Assembly: GCF_022829385.1 (NCBI RefSeq)
Contig: NZ_JAKSXX010000235.1
Span: forward strand, 343,882-407,881
Length of the DNA stretch: 64,000 nucleotides
Direction: 5' to 3'
Origin: Methylobacterium sp. J-070
GTDB taxonomy: Bacteria; Pseudomonadota; Alphaproteobacteria; Rhizobiales; Beijerinckiaceae
Every line of letters starts with the position of its first letter. Position 1 is the first letter of the stretch. Below, piece after piece: positions 16,556 to 25,247 of this stretch. Under the pieces are notes generated by a model, which did not search any database, was not told the origin of the DNA, and was given only the letters and a program-made list of their open reading frames with translations. A program made the translations under genes and the position numbers.

Positions 16556-17206
16556 CTACAGGCTGAACAGCGCGCCGTCCGGCGCCGCCTCGGCGATGAC
16601 GACGCGCGTGCCCTCCAGGCGGGCGCGCCCGCCCGCCACCAGGGCGAGCACGGCCGGGTAGAGGCGGCGCTCCTGCACGATCACCCGGTCCGCGAGGCTT
16701 TCGGGATCGTCGTCCTGGCGGACGGGGATCGCCGCCTGGGCGACGATCGGGCCGGCATCGAGTTCCGGCACCACGAAATGCACCGTGCAGCCGTGCAGGC
16801 GCACGCCGGCGTCGAGGGCCTGCCGGTGCGTGTGGGTGCCCTTGAACAGGGGCAGGAGCGACGGGTGGATGTTGAGCATCCGGCCCGCCCAGGCGGCGAC
16901 GAAATCCGGGGTCAGGATCCGCATGAAGCCCGCGAGGCACACGAGGTCGATGTCGGCCGCCCGCAGCGTGGCGTCGAGGGCGGCGTCGAAGCCGGCGCGG
17001 TCGGCGAACGCCGTGTGGTCGATCGCCCGCGTCGGGATGCCGGCTGCGGCCGCCCGTTCGAGGCCCGCGGCCCCCGGGCGGTTCGACACGACCAGCACGA
17101 TCTCGGCCGGGTAGGCGGGGTCCCGCGCCGCCTCCATCAGCGCCGCCATGTTCGAGCCGCGCCCCGAGATCAGGATCGCCACGCGGGTCTTGCGGGCCCC
17201 CGCCAT
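16556..17206 (-). CDS. purN: Phosphoribosylglycinamide formyltransferase PurN
   Basis: PurN transfers a formyl group from 10-formyl-tetrahydrofolate to GAR in purine synthesis. The 216-residue enzyme has VAILISGRGSNMAAL at the phosphate-binding start, the LAGFMRIL motif, the catalytic Asn-His pair in MLNIHPSLLP, and the catalytic Asp in VPELDAGPIVAQ. Its ATG overlaps the purM stop by one to four bases (ATGA), the usual purM-purN coupling of alphaproteobacteria. In a methylotroph this step draws on the folate C1 pool that the fol genes in this window also serve. Confidence 0.96.
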   Translation of the reverse strand: MAGARKTRVAILISGRGSNMAALMEAARDPAYPAEIVLVVSNRPGAAGLERAAAAGIPTRAIDHTAFADRAGFDAALDATLRAADIDLVCLAGFMRILTPDFVAAWAGRMLNIHPSLLPLFKGTHTHRQALDAGVRLHGCTVHFVVPELDAGPIVAQAAIPVRQDDDPESLADRVIVQERRLYPAVLALVAGGRARLEGTRVVIAEAAPDGALFSL

Positions 17207-18285
17207 CAGAGGGCGAGGCGTCCGCCGAAGGACACGGGCTCGGACCCGCGCGGCGTGATCCGCCCGAGGCGCACCGGCATCTCGCCGGCCCGGGTCAGGG
17301 CCTCGTCGACGTCGTCCACCGCGTCGGCGGCGGCGATCACCACCATGCCGATCCCGCAATTGAAGGTGCGCAGCATCTCGGCCTGCGAAACGCCGCCCGC
17401 GCCGGCGAGCCAGCCGAACACCGGCGGCGGGGTCACCGCGTCGAGATCGATGGCGATGCCGACATCGTCCGGCAGGACCCGGGGCAGGTTGTCGGGGAAG
17501 CCGCCGCCGGTGATGTGCGCCAGCGCCCGGATGCCGTCCGTGGCGCCGAGGGCGGCGAGCAGCGGCTTCACGTAGATCCGGGTGGGCTCCAGCAGGGCCT
17601 CGCCGAGGCTCCGGCCGGGCGCGAACGGGGCCGGCGCATCCCAGCCGAGCCCGCTCCCGGCGACGATCCGGCGGACCAGGGAGTAGCCGTTGGAATGCAC
17701 GCCCGAGGACGGCAGCCCGAGGACGACGTCGCCCGGCCGGATGCCGGGCCGGGGCAGCAGCGTGCCGCGCTCGGCGGCGCCGACCGCGAAGCCCGCGAGG
17801 TCGTAGTCGGAGCCGTCGTAGAGGCCGGGCATCTCGGCGGTCTCGCCGCCGATGAGGGCGCAGCCCGCCTGCCGGCAGCCCTCGGCGATCCCCCGCACGA
17901 TGTCGGCGCCGACGCCCGGGACGAGCTTGCCGGTGGCGTAGTAGTCGAGGAAGAACAGCGGTTCCGCGCCCTGGACGATGATGTCGTTCACGCACATCGC
18001 CACGAGGTCGACGCCGATCGTGTCGTGGCGGCCGGTCTCGATGGCGATCTTGACCTTGGTGCCGACCCCGTCGTTGGCCGCCACCAGGATCGGGTCGCGG
18101 AAGCCCGCGGCCTTGAGGTCGAACAATCCGCCGAACCCGCCGATCTCGGCATCGGCGCCGGGGCGCCGGGTCGCGCGCACCAGCGGCTTGATCGTCTCGA
18201 CCATGGCGTTCCCGGCGTCGATGTCGACGCCGGCCGCCGCGTAGGTCAGCCCCGTATTCGGCTCCGTGCCGTCCTTGGCCGTCAT
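17206..18285 (-). CDS. purM: Phosphoribosylformylglycinamidine cyclo-ligase PurM
   Basis: PurM (AIR synthetase) closes the imidazole ring of FGAM with ATP. The 359-residue protein has the family start TGLTYAAAGVDIDAGN, the AANDGVGTKVKIA and VDLVAMCVNDI ATP-binding motifs, GCALIGGETAEMPG, and HITGGGFPDNLPRV. A longer open frame reaches upstream, but the ATG at 18285 has an AGGTGG ribosome-binding stretch and gives the normal length. purN follows with an ATGA overlap. The 295 bases upstream separate it from divergent hdaA. Confidence 0.96.
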   Translation of the reverse strand: MTAKDGTEPNTGLTYAAAGVDIDAGNAMVETIKPLVRATRRPGADAEIGGFGGLFDLKAAGFRDPILVAANDGVGTKVKIAIETGRHDTIGVDLVAMCVNDIIVQGAEPLFFLDYYATGKLVPGVGADIVRGIAEGCRQAGCALIGGETAEMPGLYDGSDYDLAGFAVGAAERGTLLPRPGIRPGDVVLGLPSSGVHSNGYSLVRRIVAGSGLGWDAPAPFAPGRSLGEALLEPTRIYVKPLLAALGATDGIRALAHITGGGFPDNLPRVLPDDVGIAIDLDAVTPPPVFGWLAGAGGVSQAEMLRTFNCGIGMVVIAAADAVDDVDEALTRAGEMPVRLGRITPRGSEPVSFGGRLAL

Positions 18286-18580
18286 GCCCGCGCCACCTCG
18301 TTCTACGATCGGCACCGCTCTAACGGCTAACCCGGCGTTGTGCGAGTCGGCCGGCCGGGCGAAGATTCCGCCTCGCCGCCGCGGCGATCGGGTCATTTGT
18401 CTCCCGGCCCTCGCACGGCTGGCCGGAGCCTTGATCGGCTCGGGCCGCATCCCCACTCTGCCACTGGCGCGTCGGGTTGCCGGGAGAGCATCATCGTGCG
18501 CACGCGGGCTATGATCGGGCCGGCCGCCGCCGTCGGTTCGGCCTTGACCGCCGCGGGCGCGGGGTGATCCTGGACGACGC

Positions 18581-19291
18581 ATGCGCGAGAACGCACCACC
18601 GCGGCAACTGGCCTTCGACCTGCCGCTCGACCCCCGCTACGGCCGCGAGGATTTCCTCGTGGGGCCGGCCAACGAGGCGGCCTACACGCTGATCGAGGCG
18701 TGGCCCGACTGGCCCGACAGCGTGCTGGTGCTCACCGGTCCCTCGGGCAGCGGCAAGAGCCATCTGGCGGCGATCTGGGCGGAGCGCGCCCATGCCTGGA
18801 CCACCCCGGCCGCCGACCTCGGGGCGGACGCGATCCAGCACCTGGTGTCGAACGGCGCCCTGGTGATCGAGGATATCGACCGGGCGGAGCAGCGGGATGA
18901 GGCTGCGCTGTTCCATCTGCTCAACCGGGCGCGGGAGCGGGCCTGCCCGGTGCTGCTGACCAGCGCCGCCGGGATCGACGCCCTCGGCCTGGCCACGCCG
19001 GATCTGCGTTCACGGCTGCGCCTCGCGCCCCGGATCGCCATCGAGACGCCGGACGATGCGCTCCTGCGTGCCGTGCTGGTCAAGCTGTTCGTGGACCGGC
19101 AGCTGGTGGTGGATCTCGGGGTGATCGATTCGCTGGCCCTGCGGATCGACCGCTCCCTCGGCCGTGCCCGGGACGTGGTCGCCGAGCTGGATCGCGACGC
19201 CCTCGGGCGCGGGCGTCGCATCAGCCGGCCCCTCGCCCTCGCGGTGCTGCGCCGGATGGGCCTCGACGACGAGGCCGACGCGGCCGGCTGA
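18581..19291 (+). CDS. hdaA: DnaA-related regulator HdaA
   Basis: A 236-residue AAA+ protein with DnaA-like architecture but without the DNA-binding domain IV. It starts with RQLAFDLPLDPRYGREDFLVG, a typical HdaA opening whose QLAFDL is a beta-clamp-binding motif, and has a Walker A (GPSGSGKSHL) and Walker B-like LVIEDID. HdaA with the sliding clamp stimulates ATP hydrolysis by DnaA and prevents over-initiation of replication. It lies divergent to purM, as in several alphaproteobacteria where hdaA follows purMN. Confidence 0.92.
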   Translation: MRENAPPRQLAFDLPLDPRYGREDFLVGPANEAAYTLIEAWPDWPDSVLVLTGPSGSGKSHLAAIWAERAHAWTTPAADLGADAIQHLVSNGALVIEDIDRAEQRDEAALFHLLNRARERACPVLLTSAAGIDALGLATPDLRSRLRLAPRIAIETPDDALLRAVLVKLFVDRQLVVDLGVIDSLALRIDRSLGRARDVVAELDRDALGRGRRISRPLALAVLRRMGLDDEADAAG

Positions 19292-19395
19292 AGGGGGAAT
19301 CCGGTGGCCGTCACGAAACCGTCGTGAAGGCCAGCCGGCAGGGATGCTACACGCTCCGCCACCGCGAGGAGCCGCTGACAGGGACAGGGATCGGG

Positions 19396-21885
19396 ATGGA
19401 ATCGACGCAGAAGCCCGTGGACCGCGACGCCGACGACGAGGCGGCCGAGCCCCGGCGGCGCGCGGCGGTCACCCCGACGCCGCGCCGGACCCCGATGGCG
19501 CGGCGCACACCGGCCGAGGTCGGCGTGGGCGAGGCGGTTCCCAACGATCCCCCGCCGAGGGCCCCGGCCGATCCGGCTCCGCGGCGCGCCCCCGCGGTCA
19601 AGCGCGCCCAGGCCGAGCCACCGCGCGGCACAGCCGCGCCGACGGCCGTCGGCCCGGTCGCGGATGCCAATGACGAATGGCCGGCGGCGGCATCACCGGC
19701 GGAGCCGCCGGCGCCGGGCGCGGCGCGGGAATCGGTGCTGGAGGCCGGGCGCTCGCTGCGCCACTCGCCGGAGCGCTACGTGAATCGCGAATTGTCCTGG
19801 CTTCAGTTCAATCGGCGGGTGCTGGAGGAGTCGGCGAACCCCAACCATCCGCTGCTGGAGCGGGTCCGCTTCCTGTCGATCTCGGCGAACAATCTCGACG
19901 AGTTCTTCATGGTCCGCGTCGCCGGCCTGATCGATCAGGTCCGCGCGGGCCTGACGGTCCCGTCCCAGGACGGCCTGTCGCCGTCCGAGCAGCTGGTGCG
20001 GATCGGCGCCGAGGTCGTACGCCTCGCGGCCGATCAGCAGGCCCGCTGGCGCGAGCTGCGCGGGGAACTGCACGCGGCCGACATCGACATCGTCGAGCCC
20101 GCCGCGCTCACGGCCGACCAGGCGGCCTGGCTGGAGGAGTACTTCCTCAACCACGTCTTCCCGGTCCTGACCCCCCTGGCGATCGATCCGGCCCATCCGT
20201 TCCCGTTCATCCCGAATCTCGGCACCACCATCGCGCTGATGCTGGTGCGGCCGAAGGATGGCCGGGTGCTGCGCGCTCTGATCCGCCTGCCGGGCGTCAT
20301 CGACCGGTACGTGCGCCTGCCGGTGAGCGACAGCGAAACGTCCGCGCGGCTGATCCCGATCGAGCAGGTGATCGGGATGTTCACCGGCCGGCTGTTTCCC
20401 GGCTACCTCGTCCGGAGCAGCGGCGCGTTTCGGGTCGTGCGCGATTCCGACCTCGAGATCGAGGAGGAGGCGGAGGATCTCGTCCTCCACTTCGAGACGG
20501 CTCTGAAGCAGCGGCGCCGCGGCGTCGTGATCCGCCTCGAGGTCGAGGCGGGGATGTCGGAGGACCTGCGCAGTTTCGTGGCGGACGAGCTGGAGATCGC
20601 CCCGGACGCGATCTTCCTGGTGGAGGGGATGCTCGCGCTGAACGAGCTGTCCCAGGTCGTCGGGATCGACCGCCCGGACCTGAAGTTCAAGCCCTACAAT
20701 CCGCGCTTCCCCGAGCGCATCCGCGAGAGCGGCGGCGACGTCTTCGCGGCGATCCGGCAGAAGGACTTCATCGTCCACCACCCCTACGAGTCCTTCGACT
20801 CCGTGGTGCAGTTCCTGGCGCAGGCGGCCCGGGACCCGAACGTCGTGGCGATCAAGCAGACGCTCTACCGCACCTCGTCGAACTCACCGATCGTGGCCGC
20901 GCTGGCTGAGGCCGCCGAGCTGGGCAAGTCGGTCACCGCCCTGGTGGAGTTGAAGGCGCGGTTCGACGAGGAGGCCAACATCCGCTGGGCGCGCAACCTG
21001 GAGAAGGCCGGCGCGCAGGTGGTGTTCGGCTTCGTCGAGCTGAAGACCCACGCCAAGCTGTCGCTGGTGGTCCGGCGCGAGGGCGACAGGCTCGTCACCT
21101 ACTGCCACGTCGGCACCGGCAACTACCACCCGATCACCGCGCGGATCTACACCGACCTGTCCTTCTTCACGGCGGATCCGGCGATCGCCCGGGACGTGTC
21201 GCGGATCTTCAACTTCATCACCGGCTATGCCGAGCCGGCGGAGCTGGAGCGGATGGCGGTCTCGCCGCTGACGGCGAAGATCCGGCTCCTGGAGCACATC
21301 GAGGCGGAGGTGGCCCACGCCAAGGCCGGGCGCCCGGCCGCCATCTGGATCAAGTGCAACTCGCTGGTCGACAGCCAGATCATCGACGCGCTCTACGACG
21401 CCTCGGAGGCCGGCGTGCAGATCGACTGCGTCGTGCGCGGCATCTGCTGCCTGCGGCCGGGTATCCCCGGCCTGTCCGAGACGATCCGGGTTAAGTCGAT
21501 CGTCGGGCGCTTCCTGGAGCACGGGCGCATCTACGCCTTCGGCAACGGCGTCGGGCTGCCGCACCCGAAGGCCACGGTGTACATCTCCTCGGCCGACCTG
21601 ATGAGCCGGAACCTCGACCGGCGCGTCGAGGCTCTGCTGCCGATCACCAATCCCACGGTGCATCAGCAGGTGCTCGACCAGATCATGTTGGCCAACCTCC
21701 TCGACAACCGCCAGAGCTGGCGGTTGCTGGCGTCGGGCGGCTGCGAACGCATCCAACCCGCGGAGGGCGAGGAGCCGTTCAACGCGCACAAGTACTTCAT
21801 GACCAACCCGAGCCTTTCGGGCCGGGGCAAGGCGTCGAAGAAGTCGAGCCCCCGTGCGCTGAGCCGGCGGGCGCAACGCGCCTGA
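19396..21885 (+). CDS. ppk1: Polyphosphate kinase 1
   Basis: PPK1 makes polyphosphate from the ATP gamma phosphate. The 829-residue product has an unusual N-terminal tail of about 125 residues that is rich in Pro, Ala, Arg and Glu and looks disordered. The canonical enzyme then starts at RYVNRELSWLQFNRRVLEE, with an LSISANNLDEFFMVRVAG segment, two phospholipase-D-like lobes and the autophosphorylated His571 in YCHVGTGNYHP. The ATG at 19396 was chosen over an in-frame GTG at 19324 because a promoter-like sequence lies in between and the GTG lacks a ribosome-binding site. ppx follows on the same strand. Confidence 0.93.
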   Translation: MESTQKPVDRDADDEAAEPRRRAAVTPTPRRTPMARRTPAEVGVGEAVPNDPPPRAPADPAPRRAPAVKRAQAEPPRGTAAPTAVGPVADANDEWPAAASPAEPPAPGAARESVLEAGRSLRHSPERYVNRELSWLQFNRRVLEESANPNHPLLERVRFLSISANNLDEFFMVRVAGLIDQVRAGLTVPSQDGLSPSEQLVRIGAEVVRLAADQQARWRELRGELHAADIDIVEPAALTADQAAWLEEYFLNHVFPVLTPLAIDPAHPFPFIPNLGTTIALMLVRPKDGRVLRALIRLPGVIDRYVRLPVSDSETSARLIPIEQVIGMFTGRLFPGYLVRSSGAFRVVRDSDLEIEEEAEDLVLHFETALKQRRRGVVIRLEVEAGMSEDLRSFVADELEIAPDAIFLVEGMLALNELSQVVGIDRPDLKFKPYNPRFPERIRESGGDVFAAIRQKDFIVHHPYESFDSVVQFLAQAARDPNVVAIKQTLYRTSSNSPIVAALAEAAELGKSVTALVELKARFDEEANIRWARNLEKAGAQVVFGFVELKTHAKLSLVVRREGDRLVTYCHVGTGNYHPITARIYTDLSFFTADPAIARDVSRIFNFITGYAEPAELERMAVSPLTAKIRLLEHIEAEVAHAKAGRPAAIWIKCNSLVDSQIIDALYDASEAGVQIDCVVRGICCLRPGIPGLSETIRVKSIVGRFLEHGRIYAFGNGVGLPHPKATVYISSADLMSRNLDRRVEALLPITNPTVHQQVLDQIMLANLLDNRQSWRLLASGGCERIQPAEGEEPFNAHKYFMTNPSLSGRGKASKKSSPRALSRRAQRA

Positions 21886-22084
21886 GTGTCCCGGCCCGTG
21901 CGCAGCAGGCTCGACAGGTTTCGCAGAACCGCCCTGCGGTTTTGCGTGAAGAACTTGCGCACGCTTCAAGATCTGCGCAAACGACGGGATCGACTTTCGA
22001 CGCCGGTCCGCATGGTTTCCCGGCCGCCACGGCTTCCCGTTCGGTCGGCGCCGGCCGACGTTACGGATCTGGAGCCGAGGTCGA

Positions 22085-22114
22085 TTGCAACGCGATCGGC
22101 CGCGGCTCTAAACT
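22085..22114 (+). promoter_or_regulatory. Candidate promoter of ppx between ppk1 and ppx
   Basis: TTGCAA at 22085-22090 and TAAACT at 22109-22114 with an 18-base spacer, about 54 bases before the TTG chosen as the ppx start. If used, it separates ppx expression from ppk1 and rules out the upstream in-frame starts at 21886 and 22012. Confidence 0.5.
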
Positions 22115-22167
22115 GGACCGGTGGTGCGCCAGACACCTCCGCCGCGCTCGAACAAGGACACGAACGT

Positions 22168-23709
22168 TTGGGCAGTTCTCGCGCCAACCTCATCCTCGCG
22201 CATTCCGCGGACCTGACCGGGGGCGCTGCCCAGACCCCGGTGGCGATCATCGATATCGGCTCCAACTCGGTCCGGCTGGTCGCCTATGACGGCCTGAGCC
22301 GGGCGCCGACACCGCTCTACAACGAGAAAGTGCTGTGCGGCCTGGGCCGCAACGTGCTGACCACCGGGCGGCTCAACGACGAGGCCGTCGCCCGGGCGCT
22401 CACCGCCCTGGGCCGGTTCCGCGTGCTCTGCCAGACGATGCAGGTCGGCCAGGTGCTCGTCCTGGCCACGGCGGCGGCGCGGGACGCGGAGAACGGGCCC
22501 GACTTCCTGCGCGCCGCCGAAGCGGCCTGCGGCCAGGAGATCCAGCTTCTGTCCGGCCGGCGTGAGGCGGAACTCTCGGCGCTCGGCGTGATCTCGGGCT
22601 TTCACGCCCCCGATGGCGTGGTCGGCGACATGGGCGGCGGGTCGCTCGAACTCGTCGATGTCCGCGGCACCGTGGTCGGGCAGGGCGTGACCATGCCCCT
22701 CGGCGGCCTCGCCCTGCAGGACCTGTCCGGCGGATCGGTGAAGAAGGCCGCCAAGATCGTCCGCGAGCACATGCGCAGGGCGGCCCCCCAGCTCGAGACC
22801 CTGCGCGGGCGGACCTTCTACGCGGTCGGCGGCACCTGGCGCGCGCTGGCACGGCTCCATCAGGCCGCCCGCGGCTATCCGGTGCACGTGATGCACGGCT
22901 ACACCGTGGAGCCGACCGACGAGTTGAGCTTCCTCCAGGTGGTCGAGCAGACCGATGTCGCCCTCCTGCAGGACGTGGACCTGATCTCCGAGGCGCGGCG
23001 TCCGCTCCTCGCCTACGGTGCGGCGGTGCTGGAGGAGATCATCCGGGTCGGCCGGCCGCGGGAGGTGGCGATCTCGGCCTCCGGGGTCCGGGAGGGGCTG
23101 CTGTTCGAGCAGCTCGACCGCGACACGCGTCTGATCGACCCGCTGCTCGCCTCGGCGGCCGAATTCAACACCCTGCGCGCCCGCGCGCCGGCGCACGGCG
23201 AGGAGCTGATCGCCTGGACCGACCGGTTCGTGGCGACCCTCGACGGGCATGAGACGGCGGATGAGCGACGCCTGCGCCACGCGGGCTGCCTGCTCTCGGA
23301 TGTGGGCTGGCGGGCCCATCCCGATTACCGCGACGAACAGAGCATCGCGGTGATCCAGAATGCCGCCTTCGTGGGCGTCGACCATCCGGGCCGGGCCTAT
23401 CTCGCCCTGGCGGTCTCCCTGCGGCACACCGGCCTCGCGCCGGAGAAGGCCAATCCGATCCTGCGCGGGGTGGCCGGGACGCGCCTGTTCGAGCGGGCGC
23501 GCCTGCTCGGCGGCCTGTTGCGCGTCGCCTTCCCGATCTCGGCCGGCATGGGGGGCGCCCTGAGCCGGGCGCCGCTCACCGTCGAGGACGGGCGCGTCAC
23601 CCTGCGCCTGTCCCGCGATTGGGAAGCCCTGAGCGGCGACCGCCTGCTGAACCGCGTCCGCGGCCTCGGCCGCGTGGTCGGCCTGGACGGACGGATCGAG
23701 ATCGGCTGA
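22168..23709 (+). CDS. ppx: Exopolyphosphatase / guanosine pentaphosphatase (Ppx/GppA family)
   Basis: Ppx removes terminal phosphates from polyphosphate, opposing PPK1 encoded just upstream. The protein has the actin-like ASKHA fold: VAIIDIGSNSVRLVAYD near the N-terminus, ATAAARDAENGPDF with the catalytic Glu region, VGDMGGGSLELVD phosphate-binding motif, and the longer C-terminal helical part of the Ppx type (about 513 residues in all). The frame is open from 21886, directly after the ppk1 stop, but the extra 94 residues are Arg-rich without family resemblance and a promoter lies inside them. The TTG at 22168 has AAGGA upstream and is my preferred start; this choice is uncertain. Confidence 0.88.
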   Translation: MGSSRANLILAHSADLTGGAAQTPVAIIDIGSNSVRLVAYDGLSRAPTPLYNEKVLCGLGRNVLTTGRLNDEAVARALTALGRFRVLCQTMQVGQVLVLATAAARDAENGPDFLRAAEAACGQEIQLLSGRREAELSALGVISGFHAPDGVVGDMGGGSLELVDVRGTVVGQGVTMPLGGLALQDLSGGSVKKAAKIVREHMRRAAPQLETLRGRTFYAVGGTWRALARLHQAARGYPVHVMHGYTVEPTDELSFLQVVEQTDVALLQDVDLISEARRPLLAYGAAVLEEIIRVGRPREVAISASGVREGLLFEQLDRDTRLIDPLLASAAEFNTLRARAPAHGEELIAWTDRFVATLDGHETADERRLRHAGCLLSDVGWRAHPDYRDEQSIAVIQNAAFVGVDHPGRAYLALAVSLRHTGLAPEKANPILRGVAGTRLFERARLLGGLLRVAFPISAGMGGALSRAPLTVEDGRVTLRLSRDWEALSGDRLLNRVRGLGRVVGLDGRIEIG

Positions 23710-23721
23710 GGGCGCCGGCGT

Positions 23722-25167
23722 TCAGGCGACGCGATCGGAGAAGATCGCCTTCTTGACCACGGCGTGGACGCCCCAGTTGCCGTCGACGACCTGCGTGATC
23801 CCGAAATCCACCGCCACCGACATCAGCGAGATCGCCTCGTCCTCGGTCAGGCCTTTCGCGTGCATCAGGAACTGGCGCATCTTGCGGAAGGCGTCGCGCA
23901 TGGCGAGGTCGATGGAGGATTTCTGGAAGATCGCCGTCTGCGCATCGGGGCCGAGGTCGCGCAGATAGTTCGGATAGCTGAAGCCGGACAGGACCCAATC
24001 CTCGCGGGTCTCGATCATCGGGAAATCGAGGCCCTCCAGCGGCGTGCCGGGCAGGTCGGCCTTCTTGTGCAGGACGAACTGGAACGTCCCGGTCAGCGAA
24101 CACTCGATGGCGGTGCCGCACAGTTCCGAATCCCCCTGGCTGGCATGGGGGTCCCCCACCGAGAACAGGGCGCCCGGCACCGCGACCGGATAGTAGAGGG
24201 TCGCGCCCTTGCCGATCCGCCAATTGTCGATGTTGCCGCCGGTGTAGCTCGGCGGGATCGTGTTCACCCGGTCGGCTTCGGCGGGCGCCACGCCCATCGT
24301 GCCGAAATGCGGGCGGATCGGCACCCGGATGCCCTTCAACACCTCGAAGGTCTTCTGCGTCTTCGTGTGGTCCACCGGCAGGCCGGGATAATCGATGGTC
24401 GGGTGGGAGACGCCGAACGGATCGGTCACGCCGGGCCAGCGGAAGCTGTAGACGGCCCGCGCCCAGTCGCGCTCCCCGGTCGCGTCGACCTCGTAGATGG
24501 TCACGACCTCCCGGGGCTTATCGCCGGTGATCAGGTCGTTGTAGTGGTAGCCCCACCACGCCGCCGCGTTGCTGCCGAAGGCCAGACCCTTGTACTTCGG
24601 GTTGGCGCAGGGGCGGGGCGCGACGTCGAGGATGCGCACCTCCAGGACGTCGCCGGGTTCCGCGCCGCGCATCGCCACCGGGCCGGTGCAGATATGCACC
24701 CCGAGCCCACCGCCGGGGCCGATCTTGGCGTCCATCGCCCCCGCGCCGCGGGGGGTGACGCCCATCTTGTCCTTGGTCCAGAGGTAGACGCTCTCGGCGC
24801 CCGGATCGCCCGCGATCATGCGCTCGGCATCGTCGCTCGCCTGATGGGTGAGCGTCTCGATGGTCACGAAGTCGCCCGAGCCGATCTCGACCTGCGGCTT
24901 GAGGCTCCGGCTGAAGAAGCCCCAGTGGACGGTCTCGGCATGCGCCGGCAGATGATAATGCGCGGTCGTGGCGATCCGGGCGGCGCTCGCCTGGGCGAGC
25001 GCCGGACTCACGAGCGACGGGCCGCCGGCCGCGAAAGCCGCGGCCGCCGCGCCGGTCGCGGCGAAACTGCTCTTCAGGAAGGCACGTCGCTCCGGCTCCA
25101 GATCCTTTCGGAACCGGCGCCGGTGCTCCTCGAAGGCATGGCAAGTCGGATCGTCACCCGCACACAT
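23722..25167 (-). CDS. Acetamidase/formamidase family protein with Tat signal
   Basis: A 481-residue protein of the FmdA/AmdA family, which hydrolyses formamide or acetamide to ammonia and the acid. The N-terminus has a twin-arginine signal (ERRAFLKSSFAATG then an Ala-rich stretch, about residues 26-58) ahead of the catalytic domain, so a folded enzyme would be exported. Family motifs include HAETVHWGFFS, GPGGGLGVHICTGPV, an RPHFGTMGVAP region, and GDPHASQGDSELCGTAIE. Most cytosolic amidases of this family lack a signal. It lies 80 bases downstream of maeB on the same strand. Substrate is not determined by the sequence. Confidence 0.9.
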   Translation of the reverse strand: MCAGDDPTCHAFEEHRRRFRKDLEPERRAFLKSSFAATGAAAAAFAAGGPSLVSPALAQASAARIATTAHYHLPAHAETVHWGFFSRSLKPQVEIGSGDFVTIETLTHQASDDAERMIAGDPGAESVYLWTKDKMGVTPRGAGAMDAKIGPGGGLGVHICTGPVAMRGAEPGDVLEVRILDVAPRPCANPKYKGLAFGSNAAAWWGYHYNDLITGDKPREVVTIYEVDATGERDWARAVYSFRWPGVTDPFGVSHPTIDYPGLPVDHTKTQKTFEVLKGIRVPIRPHFGTMGVAPAEADRVNTIPPSYTGGNIDNWRIGKGATLYYPVAVPGALFSVGDPHASQGDSELCGTAIECSLTGTFQFVLHKKADLPGTPLEGLDFPMIETREDWVLSGFSYPNYLRDLGPDAQTAIFQKSSIDLAMRDAFRKMRQFLMHAKGLTEDEAISLMSVAVDFGITQVVDGNWGVHAVVKKAIFSDRVA

Positions 25168-25213
25168 GGCTCATCTCCCAAGGTATCCAAGCCTCGGGAG
25201 AGGGAAAGCAAGT

Positions 25214-25237
25214 CGACGGCCACGCTTGCGGCCGTCG
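25214..25237 (-). terminator. Possible terminator or hairpin after maeB
   Basis: CGACGGCC (25214-25221) and GGCCGTCG (25230-25237) form a perfect 8-bp stem with an 8-base loop, just downstream of the maeB stop in the minus-strand sense. The following minus-strand bases are only moderately T-rich, so termination may be partial. Confidence 0.4.
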
Positions 25238-25247
25238 TCGCGCCGTC

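Noticed and set aside
21886..22167. In-frame N-terminal extension of ppx directly after ppk1
   Set aside because: The extra residues are Arg-rich without resemblance to the family, and a good promoter sequence lies within them.
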